From Anadara kagoshimensis (lineage: Eukaryota; Mollusca; Bivalvia; Arcoida; Arcidae), in assembly GCA_021292105.1 (NCBI GenBank), contig CM037869.1, positions 51,701,851 through 51,765,850 of the forward strand: a DNA stretch of 64,000 nt. Reading direction: 5' to 3'. Below the pieces are notes generated by a model. It was given only the letters and a program-made list of their open reading frames with translations. It did not search any database and was not told the origin of the DNA. Shown here in pieces: positions 25,001-40,900 of the stretch. Made by a program: the position numbers and the translations under genes. The stretch's first letter is position 1. Each line of letters starts with the position of its first letter.

Positions 25001-28000
25001 GGATCGATGGACGGTCAAAGTAAAACACGAATTATAAATGGAAAATTTGACTACATTTCAGTTAATTACTACAAAAGCATCATTTTAGCTACTACTTACA
25101 ATATATTAACAAAATTCGAATACAATGGTCATGATATATCTCTCAGATCACTCATTCACCCAGATGATTTTTATAGCACGGAATGCATCAATATAGGCAG
25201 ATCTATCCAAAGCATCGACGCAATTGTCGATATTGATTACGGATTATATTCTATTCGAAATATACACTCATTATTTCCGGAAGCAAAACTAAAATATCCA
25301 TCATTTGAGGACTTTATGAACATTGCAAATATTTTTTTCACAGTCAACAATATGCTTATTGGTATAAAATACATATTCGTGAATAAAAGGCCATCAATTG
25401 TTTTTGTTCAACATGTCTATACATTGAATGAAGATTTTAAGCATTTGAAGATAATAGATGAAAGAAAGGACATTACCAATTTTGAGAATCTCAACATTTG
25501 CGGAAAACATGGTAAGTATGTTTCAAGTGAACCGTGTTATTTTAATATAATTAATGCTTTAATGTAATGTTAAGTGAAGAAAATTCTCAACAAACTTACA
25601 CAATTTGTATACAATTGGCATATCTTTTAAAATTTTTAAAATGCATTTTTTTTTAGTTTTTACCACGCCAGTTAGATAAATTCTTAAGCATACAATTTGT
25701 TTTGATTACTTTCATTTTTGTTTTACTTGAAGGATTCCGCTGGTGTCCATGGATAAATCTAGATCCACTGTGTCAGCAACTTACATTACGAACATTCTCC
25801 CAAATAAGATTTAAAAGATGTATTTGTACTATGGATGGAATATATTTGAGTCACAACTCTAAAGAATTATGTAGTAAGTGAAGACAAACTTATTTTACGG
25901 TACTTTTATCTTTAACATACTATATTTTTTCACAGTTAATAATCCCCTAGCTCTACAGCTCATTCCACAAAAACACACTCCCAATTTCAAAAATATAACT
26001 TACCCTCAATACAATAATAGTTAATGGCTTGACTTTGTATCAACACAAGCTTTTGAAGAAACGCCATATGCGTGAAAACCACAATGATGTTATGTACAAT
26101 ACAAATTTTGGTATTATGATTTCTTGATCTAACACCAGTGACTTTTAACAGACTACCAAAGCTCCGTTGACGATTTTGGGCTTTCTTCGGCTAGTTTCGT
26201 TTTAAAGGGAGTCCCACAAATATTACTTCGACTCAAAAAAGAGACATTCTGTGCCGCTAAAAGATAAAGAACCTGCTAAGTTGATGTAGATTAATGGACA
26301 GAAGGAAGATCTTGCTGATGTATGAAAATAAATCATTTATCATATTTGTTTGGTATCGTTGCCTGTTAAGATATTAATAACCTTCTTTAGTATACCTACG
26401 ACATTATATGAAATTATATTTCCAAAATATTTACATATCATGTAATCTTTTATTGGCGTCGTAATTACAAGTCTAATAACGAAACAGAACTTTAAAAAAA
26501 TCAGTCGTATGTTTTATTTCAAACTCACTCGGTTTGATGACAGCTTCCAAATACATACATCAGTAACCAAAACTGCAACCTAATCAATAAAAAATTGTAT
26601 ATGACACGTTTGACGTACAAGTATATAATAAAGCGATTGTCTATAAAATGGAAGGTACTTTTAGACCCTTCGTTCAATTTTAATCAATTTGAGTCAGCGA
26701 AATGACACTTTTATGCAAAAACGAACGTTTATTTTGCAAACATTTTATTGAGTTTAATAAGATACATTGTGACCCAATTCGATAATCACCGCAATGCTCT
26801 CGATTTTAGAGTAAGTTTGTGTTTCTTTTACACAGATCGAACCTAGTAACATTCATAAAAACAAATTATCATGTACCAATGTGTCAAATTATTTTCAGAT
26901 ATTAGTGTATGTTCCAATGAGAATGGGCAGTGTTCACAACAATGTAATGCCTTAGATCATTACCCATATAGTTATTGTTCCTGTTATGAAGGATTCCAAT
27001 TGTTGTTGGATGGTAAAACATGCATACGTAACGATGGTAAGAAAATATTTTTCCCCAATATTGCTTTGGGAATTTTAAGATGTGATCGTGCCATATTACA
27101 ATCGTACTAATGATAAAATTACTACGTCAACAAGCAAATAACACAATCACTAGTTAAAAAAATATTTGTTTCTTGTGAACAAATGTGCTTCAACACAGAT
27201 TATCGAATAAAAAGCATTACATAGAGAATAACACGTGGTAAAATCCATATCATATGCAATATCTGACCGAGAAACCAATATCAGACTGAGGGCTTTAGCC
27301 TGAGGTCTGATATTGGTCGAGGTCTGATATGGCATATGACATGGATATCACCATGTTTTATTCTGTTTATCATATACTGAAACTTTCATCATGTAGAATA
27401 GATAAATGTATCGCAGACACTTAAAATGACAAAAATGACCGAATTAAACTTGCAAGAAAATTAATTTTGAACTTGTATAACTGTTGAGTACGGTTATTCT
27501 TGGTACTCTGGTTTTCTCAATCTTTCATGACTGATATGGAATGTCAAATTTCTTGTTTATCTACCAGTAAAGTAAAATATATGATATCAATATAATTTCA
27601 CATATAGCAACTATACTTCATTACCAACCACCTGGGTGGTTCAGTGGTAGTGTTTGGTTCAAGTGTGGGAGGTCGTGAGTCAACCCCCAATTAAATCATA
27701 CTTTTAAATACAAAATAAATAAACTGCTCCCTTGACAGACACTCGATATGAAGAAGGCAGAGTACTGATTGGGTCAACTGGTGTACATATTTGATAATTC
27801 ATACTTTAAAATTTCTTTTCTGTGTGTTGCAAGCTAGATATGGAATTTGTTTATGTCTGAAGTGTTGGGGTTTCGCTTTTTTTTCTACAAACTTATGCGT
27901 GCTTCTATTAGACATTTCTCTGTCCATGGTCTGTCGTTCTATAACGCCGTCCAAATCTAGCAATCTATTTGCGAGAGAATCCATCACTCTCCACCCCCCT

Positions 28001-29509
28001 TGCATTGTTTACAAACATAGGCGAACCGTTATGAACATTAACGATGCCGTCCGAGGAGTTTCGAAACGATAAAGTAGTTTGTTCCGAGTAGCCGGTCTGA
28101 TGTGCATATCAGACCAGCGGTGACACGGCTTTCCGACCGGGCACGTGCGGTCGGTGATATGGATCACGTCATTTTAGCCGTATCGGGGTATGCAGAAACT
28201 ACGTAATTAGTACTAAGTATATGATAAAATGCAAGAAACAAGACACATATGCACTAGAAAAACTAATTTTGGACAGGCACCGGACCAATCGCAACCGTTT
28301 AAGTTCTCTTAAAACTTTCGTATGTATCATGGCAATTTTTTTTTACGTTCTTAACATCACTTTCGAAGGTGTGTCAATACGTAACCAGCCACACCTATTT
28401 CCGGTTGAGATCAACCTCTCCTTTTTCGATGTAAATGTTTGCTAATATAATGCACTTACACCAACGATGGTAAAGTGTTATCAGTTCAGAGCTGAAAAAA
28501 AATCAGGATGTTTTTCCTTGACTCGCTTCTCCTTAACTTCACGACTTCTTCGTAAGACAAGAAACGTTTTTCAAACTTATATACAGTCACAAGACGCATA
28601 AAATCACCCTTTGTCCTACGCGCGCTGCAAACTAGTTCTCTTGTTGCTTAAAGATATGTAGACCCAACAAGCCGTTACCTAACTCATACATAAAAGTTCG
28701 TGTTAGATCGTGAAAACGCTTTTATATGACCTATCTTATGCCTGCGCTATTTCTTCCACTCCATAACATGCCTTTTAAAATATACTAGATCTAAAACTTT
28801 GTTACACATTTCTTCGTCGGTAGAATTTTTTTGGGTTGACATGGCTTCATATTCTTAAGACGTTTATTCGTTTGCATTTCTTACCTAGAATTAAACCTGA
28901 GGGTAATATCGCACAGGAGACACATAAACATCGACTAACTTGCCTTGTATTTTTTGCCTTTTCTTTGTTTTAAAAGTACGGGTAGCTTTTAAAAAATATC
29001 TCCAAGAGTAGTTAAAATGTCTTCTAAAAAACCGGAATAGTGAAGGTAGATTTTTTAAATTTTTATGATTTTTAAACTTTTTTCCTTTAAGTTTTTAATG
29101 TCTTGAGAATCGCCAAAAGAAGTTAAATACTCCTTTCTAATTTTGATCTCATATAAAATAAAAACATTGCAACTTACATGTAATTGGCCCAAGTAATAAA
29201 TAGTGGTCTGGTATTTATGTTTGTGAATATACAATGTTCTTATACTACCATTCCAAGATAAACTGAGCCTTATACTGACCTAATCTAATTTATTTGTACA
29301 TATACTTACTATTAAGATAGATTCAAGCAAATACTAGCCTGAAAATATACTGGCATAAATAAAAGTTATACCTAAGTACTCACACTGCACTGGGGTGCTC
29401 TGGTTAAGAAATCTATGATTAAAATATGTTTCTGAGGTACAAGTTAGATTTCAGTTCATGGCAAGTCTATAATTTAGCCGTTTTGATATATCTAGTGCCA
29501 ATAATATTG

Positions 29510-29562
<53 letters not shown>

Positions 29563-29578
29563 TAAATAAATATAATAA

Positions 29579-29622
<44 letters not shown>

Positions 29623-31305
29623 TTAAATTAAACAGATATGCCAGAAATCCTATTGCTCGGTGATGGAGTAAATTTAGAGTTGTTCTTACCACAAGGAAAA
29701 TTTGAATACAGACAAAACATCCATATAGAAAGATACGAAACGTACGACCATGCGGGGATAGAATTCGACCCACGAGAACAAAAAATATACTGGATACAGA
29801 ATAAAGTATTTGACATCAATAGAGCTTATATTAATGGGACTGGTATGTACATACTCACCCATGTCAAAATAACAATCCAGAAGCAAAGTAAAAACTTTGG
29901 AACTTTGAACATGTTAGGTTAGACACGTGGAATTCCACCAGGGAAGTGAGACCGTGTAATTATTAGTTATCCGTTTAATGACATATCATATCACTATTTT
30001 CACAGAAACGTTTTTGAATCAGTAGTGTTTACACTTAATTTGTGAAACCAATTTTATTTCGAAAGGTTAGAAAAATATTCAAAAGACCAAATATATTATT
30101 CAAATTAGCCCAGGAAATAATTCGTATGAGTGTGTGTACCTTAGGTTTTGAGGAGAATCTTCATATTTTAATTTAACAGCAATTAATAATATAATTGAAT
30201 GGTTTAAATTTAGTTGTGTAACCTATGACGTACTAAAACTAAAAAATTGTGTGCATTTAAATAACAATAACGTTATGTATTAAAAATACATAACATTATT
30301 TTGTATTAAATACTTCTAATTCAAATTATATAGAATATTAATATAGCATTAAACAAAATACAAACGAGTTTCAATGTTATGGAATTCATCATTACAAAAA
30401 GTCGCCCAAATGAACTAGTGTAAAATCTTCATGTCTGAAATTTTAAGAATTATTATAAGTTCAACGTTTCCTTTGCAACATTTCTGTGAATTTTCATTTA
30501 ATTTGGGTCAATTTTCATTTTCTCATTTTTTCCATTGACATTGGAACGGTCATATTCGAAATTTTTAGCCTTTAAATAACTTCAACGCTTCTAATACAAC
30601 TATTTTGTTTAAAGCACTTGCTTTTTTGGCCTTTTTTAGTTTCGATGGCAACAGGTTTCATTTTGAAAAATTTAAAAACCGATTGCACATCTTGGATTGG
30701 AAAAAAGGAAGAATAATGATTATAATAAATAACGAGTATTAATCCAATGATGTATGCACCATTATAAATACGGCGCCCAAATGAATACGTTTTAAAATGT
30801 CGTTTTGTAGATTTCAAGTCTTAAAATAACTTCTGTTTCGTTACAATATTAAAGTTATATTTCATTCATTTAAGAGCATTTGATATTTTTCCAACTTTTT
30901 AACATTTCCATGGCAACATGTTTGATTTTAAAGACTTTAAGAATAAAAAATAAGTTGGATTGTTACTTATGGAAGATACTCACGGATGATGACATTGGCT
31001 TGGTATAATTGGACCATCAACACCAGCTTATGTCCATATTGAATTGTTATCCCTAAATATTTTATGATGTAACACCTATATAGCTTACCCCTTTTTGTAC
31101 TTTATATACTGTAGCTTGATATTTTATTTTATTTTTACATCTAAATCTTAAGCCATTATGACACAAAAGTCTCACTTTACATACACATCTTATTATTATT
31201 TTTTTTTTTACAAATTTGAAAACTAATAATTTATTACCTTGCCATTAAATACATAAATATATAATATAAATATATAATAAAAAAGTGAATGGCACTCTTA
31301 ATCCA

Positions 31306-31340
<35 letters not shown>

Positions 31341-34300
31341 GTAGTGTAAAAATATTTCTCTCTCTCCCGCTTTCTCTCTCTATGCACAGTTTATACAACT
31401 TTGAAGCATTAAACTAGTACCACAATGCAAAGACATACATAACCATAGAAAATAAAATGATATTATTTGCAAATCTAATAAAAACAAAAAAGTGTTCAAT
31501 TAGTAAGTTAAACGTTTATTATTTTTAAATATATATTTTTCTTAGGTCGTGAAGAATTTTACCATGGATCTTTGATTGAGTTACGGACTTTAACTCTCGA
31601 TGTATTAGAAAGGAGACTTTTCTTCTCTGTCCCCCTCAATTCTTCAATTGTATCAATTAATATGGATGGAAAAGATTACCAAAAGGAACACCAATTATCC
31701 AATGAATATTATGCAAGCTATATTTCTTTAGACACGTTTAATGGGTAAGAGTATAAATCAGTTTTCTAAAGTTTGTGAAAACATGTAGATCAGTTAGTAT
31801 TGAGTCAGACTCAAGATCAAAAGGTCGTGAGTTCGAATCACGACAGACGCATATTGTGAGTTTAAGCAAGTTATTTCATATAACGTTGCTACTAATTAAC
31901 CGGTATGAGGATAATTGTTCGTTGTACACCCTGGAAGCCTTGCATCTGCCAAACGCAGTTAAACGTTTTAGATCACTTAATGATAAAGCATCAGGAATTT
32001 TACAATCACAAATCCAAAACAAACATACCAATCTATGCTATTATCTCAATATAACAGCAAAGTAAAAATTGAGTTAAACACGTACACTTCAACCAGTGTA
32101 GAGAGAACGTGTTGCTAATGCTATACTAATCCATGTTCAAATCAAAATCCAGAAGCAAAGTATAACATTTGGTACGTAAGACACGTGAACTTCCACCAGG
32201 AGAATGAGACTGGGTGATACGGAAGGGCAAGCTAGCTAACGGTTTAGCTAGCTACAACGCCGCGTTTGTTATTAAAACTTTGTGAAAGGAACTTGGAACT
32301 ATGAGACGTCAAATACATCCAGTGCAATCCTGAACAAGACATCGAACTTTTATTACATATAATATTCTTGTGCTCGTCAGTCAAATCACCAGAAAGTTGC
32401 CTAATTTCTATTATTTAACTGGTTAGACGATTATATTATAGTATTTCATACATATCTAGTTCCCAATAATATTCGCGTATTATCTGGAATATATTGACAG
32501 TTTTCTTCTTTAATTGTTTACAATTGATGTGGTTGACAATTGATAATGTGACATTTATTAGGGATAGATGGTCTATGAAAATTGAGTTACATTTGAATTT
32601 AGTATTGAGTTGGTCACAAGAAAGAAAATTTTTGCTATTATTCATTGTATAATTTACATGTATGATGCCTTTTTCATACAGCTTTTTAATAAATTCTGAA
32701 TTTCTACCAACCCTTATATGACAGTTGTATTATACAAAATTTTGCTGGTTCTATCATTGTTCTATTTCCCTATCTTTATCATTTATTTATGCTGTAAAAA
32801 CATCACCCTAGAATTTGTTTTTTTAAATTTATTAACCAGCTGAATAAGAAAATCTCCCTCAACCTTAAACATTATATCGAAATCAACTTGGGCACCTATT
32901 ATGCTGGTCCATTTACCTGCACTGTGAACAATCTGCGAATCCAAGTTGTGTTATGAACAAAGGTAGATCATTTTCAAACACCAACTTGATAAGTTTTTGT
33001 CTTAATATCTCTTTTAATCTTATCCACTGAGCTATTCCAAAATCTTTTGAATTCTGTAAGAAATCTTGGAATCTAAATAAGCAAATGATTGAATTGGGAT
33101 ATTGAAAAGGTTTTCAAAACGGAAATACTTCCAATGGGAGTCAATTTGCTTTTTTCATGTTTCAAGAAGGCAATTTACTTTTTGGCATATTTTGATTAAA
33201 ATTCAAATCACATATTTTATTCACATCGGCATCAAATATTAACCCTTAATCTCGTTATACCGCTAAATAGTTTGTATTCTATACAAAGCTTCTCAAAATT
33301 GTCTTTTTACGTTGCGAACAGTAGTTTTCACTAAATTATTATATTCTAGGGAAGAAATTATAAATGATTAAATTTCCATCAGACTTTTCCTTTAATAAAT
33401 TGTGAGATCAGATTTAACTGGATAATGGAATGATTTACGCGATGATTGGTTTCTATAATTGTGTCCTAAGATTGGAGAAGAACGATGGCGAAAGTAAAAG
33501 AAATCAAGACGCGCTTGCTTTAATGGATTCTTTTCTCTCCAAACAAATCGTTATGTTGTAGGACTTAGTTTTGAATGGGTATAAAATATACAATTATGGA
33601 CATTTTAGTGGTTGTGATATTCACAAAAATTGATTACACTAACACAGTTAAAATCAACATTATTTTTTCTTTCAGATCTGAAAATTTGACAAAACCTTCT
33701 AGCTTAACATTTATAATTATATGCATTTGAATTAACTCTTTATACGTCATGGTATAATATTTGCTGATGTATTAATTCGATCTTCAATCGTTTCATCGCT
33801 TCTTTTTCAGATTTATATACTTCCATCAACACCATAAATTGAAGAAAGCCAATGGAATATACAGAATCAATGTTGAAAGTAAACATGTACAGGAAATAAT
33901 ATCTCGAACTGATGGGCTTTTAGCACTGCGTTCATTTGCTATTGATGTCAAAAATGGAGTTATATTCTGGTTGAGTGGACTCAATGATCAAGTGCTGAAA
34001 CATCCAATTGATGGTGGGACAAAAAGAAAACCCCTTGTTCCTTCCGGTCAACTGATAAGATACACAAACATATGCCTACTAGGTAATGAAGCAACAAAGA
34101 TCTGCTACTTAGAGAAAATGTTAATAAAAATATAAACAATAAATAATTGCCACTTATTGATCTAAATTATACATAAATTAAATTCACATGTAAAATAGAA
34201 ACTTTTTCAATATCTGATCTGAGCATAACATTTCATTTCACCACTGTAGTGACTAAAACATTTATCATCATCGCCAGTTTAATTGCAATTCAAGATGTCC

Positions 34301-37300
34301 ATTTTGTCAGACATTATGATGTCTACTATATGCCATGAATTAACCTTTACCAAAACAGACCTGATACTATTTTGCAATGGCGGTGCAGATGTAAACAAAA
34401 TAATTTAATATACTAAAATGTATTTTGCACCTCACTTTTTATCTAATAATTAATATGTATTTTGTTTTCTTTATTCATTTCTAAGCTGAGATATTGGTGT
34501 CTGGTATAAGACGACACGTGCGTGAAGTTCGCCTGCGTTTGATTGCGGACTATTTTTGTTTCGTAGTAATCGTATCGTCATCAATTGGAATGTAACCTAA
34601 ACAAAGATCAGGGGTCCCCCTATATTCTTGTCAAAACAAATGACGCAGTTTTCTACGATAAATCATAACAAATGTCTATCTTTATCCGAAAATAAATGGA
34701 AAAATGCAGTTCTTGTGACAATGGGTGTAAGTTGATTTGTATCAGTACATAATATACTAGTATTCAATGTTCTTCAATAACGATTTATCTGTCAAAGTAA
34801 ATGTTCCATTCCTGTAAATTTAAACTGCACAAAGAACTCCAAACACAATCATAATCATAGGTATCAATAAAAAATAATCTCCAAAGATTCGATTATAAAA
34901 AAAATTGATCATGAGTCCGAGGTCTATAATGACGTCGAATGAACTGGCACCCGTTAACAGTGATCCGTGTTTTATACTGTAACGTTACTAACCCATAATA
35001 CATCACGACTCGCCGCATTCGACTCTGATATTAATCCCGTCATTCATAAGATATAAATGGTATAGAGGATCTTGCATGGGTGTTTATATAATATTGAATT
35101 TATTCAACGAGTTGAATGAACTTAATATTACATAAACACGAAAATCTATTTTTTATATAATCTCATAAAAACGGGTTTTTCGTAGATTTAAAACTTTAAA
35201 CGTTATAAGAAAACAGCTGATTAACCGAAACACAACAAGTTCACGTAACTGTTTACATGCGTAAAAAGTATACCTTCTGAAATATTAAAAGTAAAAAATT
35301 GTCTGTCCGTAGGACACAAAAACAAAACAAACATTTTTAATTTACATACAATGTATCTTCTTTTAGAAGAAAAATAAAAAAGTATCGGCTTAAATTAGAA
35401 TCAACAAACAGTGTGTGAAATGAAACAAACAATTGTGAACTGTGTCAATTGTTTGACGTCATAGCGCGCGCACTCTGAAATGTCAACAACCTGGACAAGG
35501 ACTTACGTACACGTGTTACTCGGAATCGCTATCCATGATTATTCTGGCCCGTTTTAAGGAGCTGGTGTTTTGTTTTGATAAATATGGATTTAAATGTTTC
35601 CTCCGGTGACTGGTCCTGCAAAAATTTTGTTGAATCCGCCATGTAAATGCATTACTGATTGTTAATTATTTGATGATGACTGTTGCGTGAACTGATGGAG
35701 GCTATACCAGATGATTGTGACTTAATCTAGTTTGTGCTGGCTGTCCATTGAGTATTTTGGAAATTTCTTTGTAATGATCGGTATTTATTTTAATATGGAT
35801 GATATATTACGGTGACCAGAAATTTGCATTATTTGATTTGAAGGAATGTATTATCGTGCGTCGTGCGTAAGGATATAACCTAATTTACACGTTATTATGA
35901 CGTTACACTCATTCAATACGATTTTTATTGTATGACTGTATTACATGGATTATTGAGTAGATTATGTAATAAATGTATATATCAAACGAGTGACAAGACA
36001 GAAATCATCAGCCGGTGCATGCTAAAACCTACAACTTGGTCAAAATTTTCAAAATTGGGATTTTTACCTATTATGAAAGTCCATAATGTTTTATACATGT
36101 TAAGAAATTTTGAAAGTAAAACACAAATCCTTAAATATAAAAATGACGTCAAAAAAACTTATATGATGTCACAAGTTATTGATCAAGTTTTCATGAGTGC
36201 TTTCAATTTGCATTCAATTTTCAATACTCGAACATCGTTTAACAAAATGGTGTCACTCTTCATGTGATATCTTGATACGTTAACCTATAATGGTCTAACT
36301 GAGTTTAATCAGTATTTTGAAATTTTGTCGGTCTCTGCTTTATTGCGACTTGATCTGGTTGGTCCGTATAGGAACATGATCAACAGACCTCTTTACAAGT
36401 GTAAAGGTAGTCTCAGAACAATCGATATTACGGTCACTGATCTTCAAAACAATTTTACCGGGTTCTATACTTGAAAATCTTAAATGTATTTGATGTTTCT
36501 GCGTCTTCCTTCATTCTCAATATCATGCCGATATCAACGATAAAGTTTAGTTATGATTGGTAATTTTACAAGAAAAGTTGTTTCAATTATTAAAACATTT
36601 TGTTTACAATTTTTGAAACCGATTGTATTTTATAATGGTAATTTAAGTGAAGCGCGTTCATTATAATTCTAGATTTAAAAATAAATAAATAAACTTTCTG
36701 AATGCACTGGTGCTTGCGCATTCCAATAAACATCCTATCGATTTGATACTTTGACCTATTTTATCTCACTTAAATTTTATATCTTATTAAATGTGCTGAT
36801 AAAATGATCCAAAATAATACAGGGCCGATCAGAAATGAGCTGATTAAAATGTTTTCCAATCTTTCTCGGTTTCTGGGTCCATAAACACTCTATGCAATGT
36901 TTTATTGTTATATGCAGATTTTGTAACATTACTAGTATCGAAGAGTGCCAACAGCGACGCGACAGTATTGGCGCTTTAATTGCTCAAATCCAACAGAACT
37001 CCTGTCTATGAGGCATTGTGCATGTCCTGCAATTTGCATTTTATAAAAAGTGACTGCAGTGTCGAGTCCTGCCAAAATAATTCATTGTATACATATTTTT
37101 GTTCTGTCTTAAGAGGGCAGTGGCCTAATGCATAAGACGTCAGTATACAAATAAAGGGTCTCTCACCGCTGTAAGTTCGAATCCCACTTAGACTACATGT
37201 GGGAAAGTGAATTTTCCTTGCTTTTGGACTTTACTGGTTAACCTGGTATCAGTTTAATGGAATGTGGAATGGTACGCTTGTCTGAGGCGCATTCGGTAAA

Positions 37301-37913
37301 CTAGCACCTTAAAAGTCGCTCTAAGTGTGCTAGACAAAACAGACCATACAACACTTGCACTTCACATGCAACACGAAATTGTTCATAGATTAATCCATAG
37401 AGATAATAAAATAGTTAAAATAGTCTCGTCGCGAATAGCTAAACAATTGCTGATTCGGCGTTAAACAACATTCAACCAACCAAGCCATTAATATTAATAT
37501 TGAAGTTGTTTTGAGGTTTTTTAACTATGTTCCCATGTGCTCTTCGAGCACTTAAATTATTCTTCACATGACGGATGATGGAGCTTAAAACAATTTTTCT
37601 GATTGCATACAGTATCTTTAACACTATCCGACAAATTACTGTACGTTTAAAGTGAAATGATGGTGCTTATTCTGTCTCCCTCCTCGTTTTGTTTGTTTTC
37701 TTTCGTTGTTTTATACTTTATACTAATGGACAATATATAATTTGTTATGTCACCGCTAAGGCCAGTAACTCTACTGTTTACATACACAGAGGTTCTCATG
37801 GTACTGTTACTGGATCCGATAATGCTACATCTTCATTGAAAAGACATAAGAAATCGTATGACAAATTTTGTTAAACATATTGAATGTTATTCACACATGA
37901 TCTTCCCGGGTCA

Positions 37914-37953
<40 letters not shown>

Positions 37954-40900
37954 AGATAAAATTGGGTAAATGTTTGTATTTATTATAATTTTGAATTATA
38001 TAATTAATACTGATATAAGGTTTATAAAACGTGACCAATATCAGTTTCGCAATATTTTTAATACAACATCTTCATTCTCCGAAAATACATGACCGAACTG
38101 AGTGCTCGTCCACATCTACTTTAAACCCGTATAAATGCTGTAAAAACATATGGATGAATTAAAAACTAGACCTAATCTTTGTCTCCTTGAGTTACCTTAT
38201 CTTACCACCCCCACACTTGAAATCACTCAACTTCAACTAGTTCTAAAATTAAAAACGTCAAACTTGTAAATTGACGTACAATACTTGCTGTTGACTTCCG
38301 TGTTTGTGACGTAACTTCGTCGCGATTTTTCTCAATTGACGTAATTGCCAAGTTGTAGGTTTTCGCATGCACTAGTTAGCTCATATATGAAAAAATAAGT
38401 ACATCAACAGATGGTGTATATTTACCACAAATAGGCTGTCATACACTTTGTAAAAGGTACTGTTTACATGTATGTGGGTGAATGAAAGTTGAACTATTAT
38501 ACCACAAGTGTTTGAACTCAAAACGGCAAAATTTTAAATTTTAAGTATGATTAGTCGGCGTCTTTCAATCGACTAAATTACTAAGGTTACTGTTCGATGA
38601 AAAAGTGATACAGTTCAGTTCATATTGTAATTTTACTAACCATTAAAAAACTTCCGGATGGAATTTTTCTTAAAATTATAATCACCACTGCTTAGCCATT
38701 CTGTAGTAAGTAAAGACAGCCTATGAATAGTAAATAGTAAAGCGTTTTGTTTGTCCTAAATAAACCTTGAAATCAAAATTTACGCCAAGACATTTAAATA
38801 GGCAGGTTAGAACCCCTAATCATCAATATTAAAGTCGCATGATTAATGATAATATTGTCTTTTCTTTCAAATTTTTTCGAAAATCTTAATGCATTTGTTC
38901 CTCTAATATATTTCGTGCTTTGGTTTGTTTATTTGGTATAATTTTATAAAATACACATTGGTTATGTCGTCAAGGTTCAAGTTAAACATCTTTATATACC
39001 ACAAGACAGTTTAACAAAATTCAATTTATTTTAGGTGATAACTTATATGCAACTGGAGCAAGAGGCGAACTCGGACAAATTAACATTGAAGATGAAGTTG
39101 GACAACTTTTTGAAAAGGATAAATATCAAATTACCTCAATAGTTGGAAAAAAGATGCTCAAACTGAAAAGACGTAATACCAAAATTATTTCAAACATTTA
39201 TGAAGTTTATAATATTATTTGATAAATATGAAATAACTTAATGAAAAATATTAAGATTTGTAATGGCACACCTTTTTGCTATATCAAACACGTTTGAATT
39301 TTTTTCTTTATTCACAAACATACCAAGCTATGTTGAAATCTTTGAGTAAATTGAGAACTAAAACTATTTCTTTTTCATCGAGGATGTAGGGACAGTGCTC
39401 CAGATATAGTATCTAAACATTGCAATGTCGCTGTTACAGTTATTGAACAGCATCTATAAATATAAATCGCCACTCTAGTTTTGTTTCAACCACTGATAAG
39501 CAAAACTTTAAAAAATATTGCTAACAATAACAAATTTAACAGCTGTAAATTTAAAAAAAATGTTTTTAAAATGCTAGATGGTTAAGTAATTAATTAATAT
39601 AAACTAATTTGTGATATGATTCAATGCAAAATTTCTATTTTGATTACAGAAAATTATGTAAACACAGAAGAACATTGTAATGCAGTATCAAAATGTTTAG
39701 ATGCAAGTATGGAGTGGATTTGTTTATCTTCAGAAAATATATGTGATGGCGTCGATCAATGTTATGACAGTTATGATGAAATGTATTGTGAATATAAAGA
39801 ACATGGGAAAACATATACACGCATTAACCTATCCTGCCAAAATAATCTTGTTTTGCATCAACATTCCTATCAAAAAGAAGATTTACTGTTCGTGGATTGG
39901 GAAACACATCTTTTTTCAAGATTTATAAATATCGCCGAATCACTGCATATTCAATGTAGTGTTGACTATGATATATCCAATTTCATAACAAACTCAAAGC
40001 AAACATTTAAAATTGTATATTTTTTGTCTACCACAGATTTCGACAAATAATCAAATCAAAGGTGTTACGAGGGCGTCAACAATTTATCGAGATACTTGTT
40101 TTATCAGGACGGGGAATATCTAAAATATGGTCTACAAATACCTTCGAAGATTTTAGAGATCTTCATACTCTTGAATTGTTTGACATTAAACTCTTAGTTT
40201 TAGAAAATGATATTTTTATTAAATTGACACAGTTGCAAACCCTTTTGATTTATGTGCAAACATTAATTCAAATAGAAATGGGCGCCTTCAATGGTCTCAA
40301 TCTTTGTCGAAACCTTACTATATCTGGAACCAAATTACAACAATTACATCCACAAACATTTAACAATATGTCTAATCTGATCAGCTTAGACATATCAAAA
40401 AATAAACTGACAGTAATTGACAAGGTACTGTTTGAAAGCTTGACGTCACTTCAAGTTTTAGATACCCGAGGGAATGACATCTATATTTTGGGAAAAATAT
40501 TTGAGACAAACATGAACCTTAAGTTGATATATAGTGACACATTTGCATTATGTTGTGTAAAACCCAAAAACATGTCTGATGATGAATGTGTAGCTCCACA
40601 ATTTGACGTCTCAAGTTGTGATAATTTAATAAAAAACACCATTCTTAGAACTTTTCTTTGGATCATTGGAATACTAGCTGTTTTTGGAAATATTGGAGTT
40701 TTAATTTATAGATTAGAATGTACAGAAGGGTTGTATCAAGATACATTTTCAGTTTTAGTCGGGAATTTAACTATAGCAGACTGTTTAATTGGCGTTTATC
40801 TCATATCGATAGGAACTACTGATGCAGTTTTTCGAGGCGAATACATATGGCAAGAATATAGATGGAGGAAAAGCAAATTATGCTCTGTCCTTGGGATTAT

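Larger units (their letters stand above)
37085..38375 (+). repeat. Duplicated block, copy 1
   Basis: It matches 44215-45385 in the same order and orientation: SINE, then 'aagccattaatatt', then a 'ggccagtaactct' segment, then 'cttccgtgtttgtgac ... aagttgtaggttttcg'. The copies are well diverged and carry different insertions, here a (CT)n tract at 37915-37949. Confidence 0.7.

Noticed and set aside
35932-36267. 111-residue open frame in a receptor intron
   Set aside because: No domain, signal peptide, splice sites or promoter. Composition matches the AT-rich surroundings.
40037-40062. Mini-intron explaining the first frameshift in the LDLa-LRR exon (acceptor CCACAG)
   Set aside because: No acceptable phase-2 donor upstream; nearby GT dinucleotides are out of phase or weak. 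A missing T in the T6 run is simpler.
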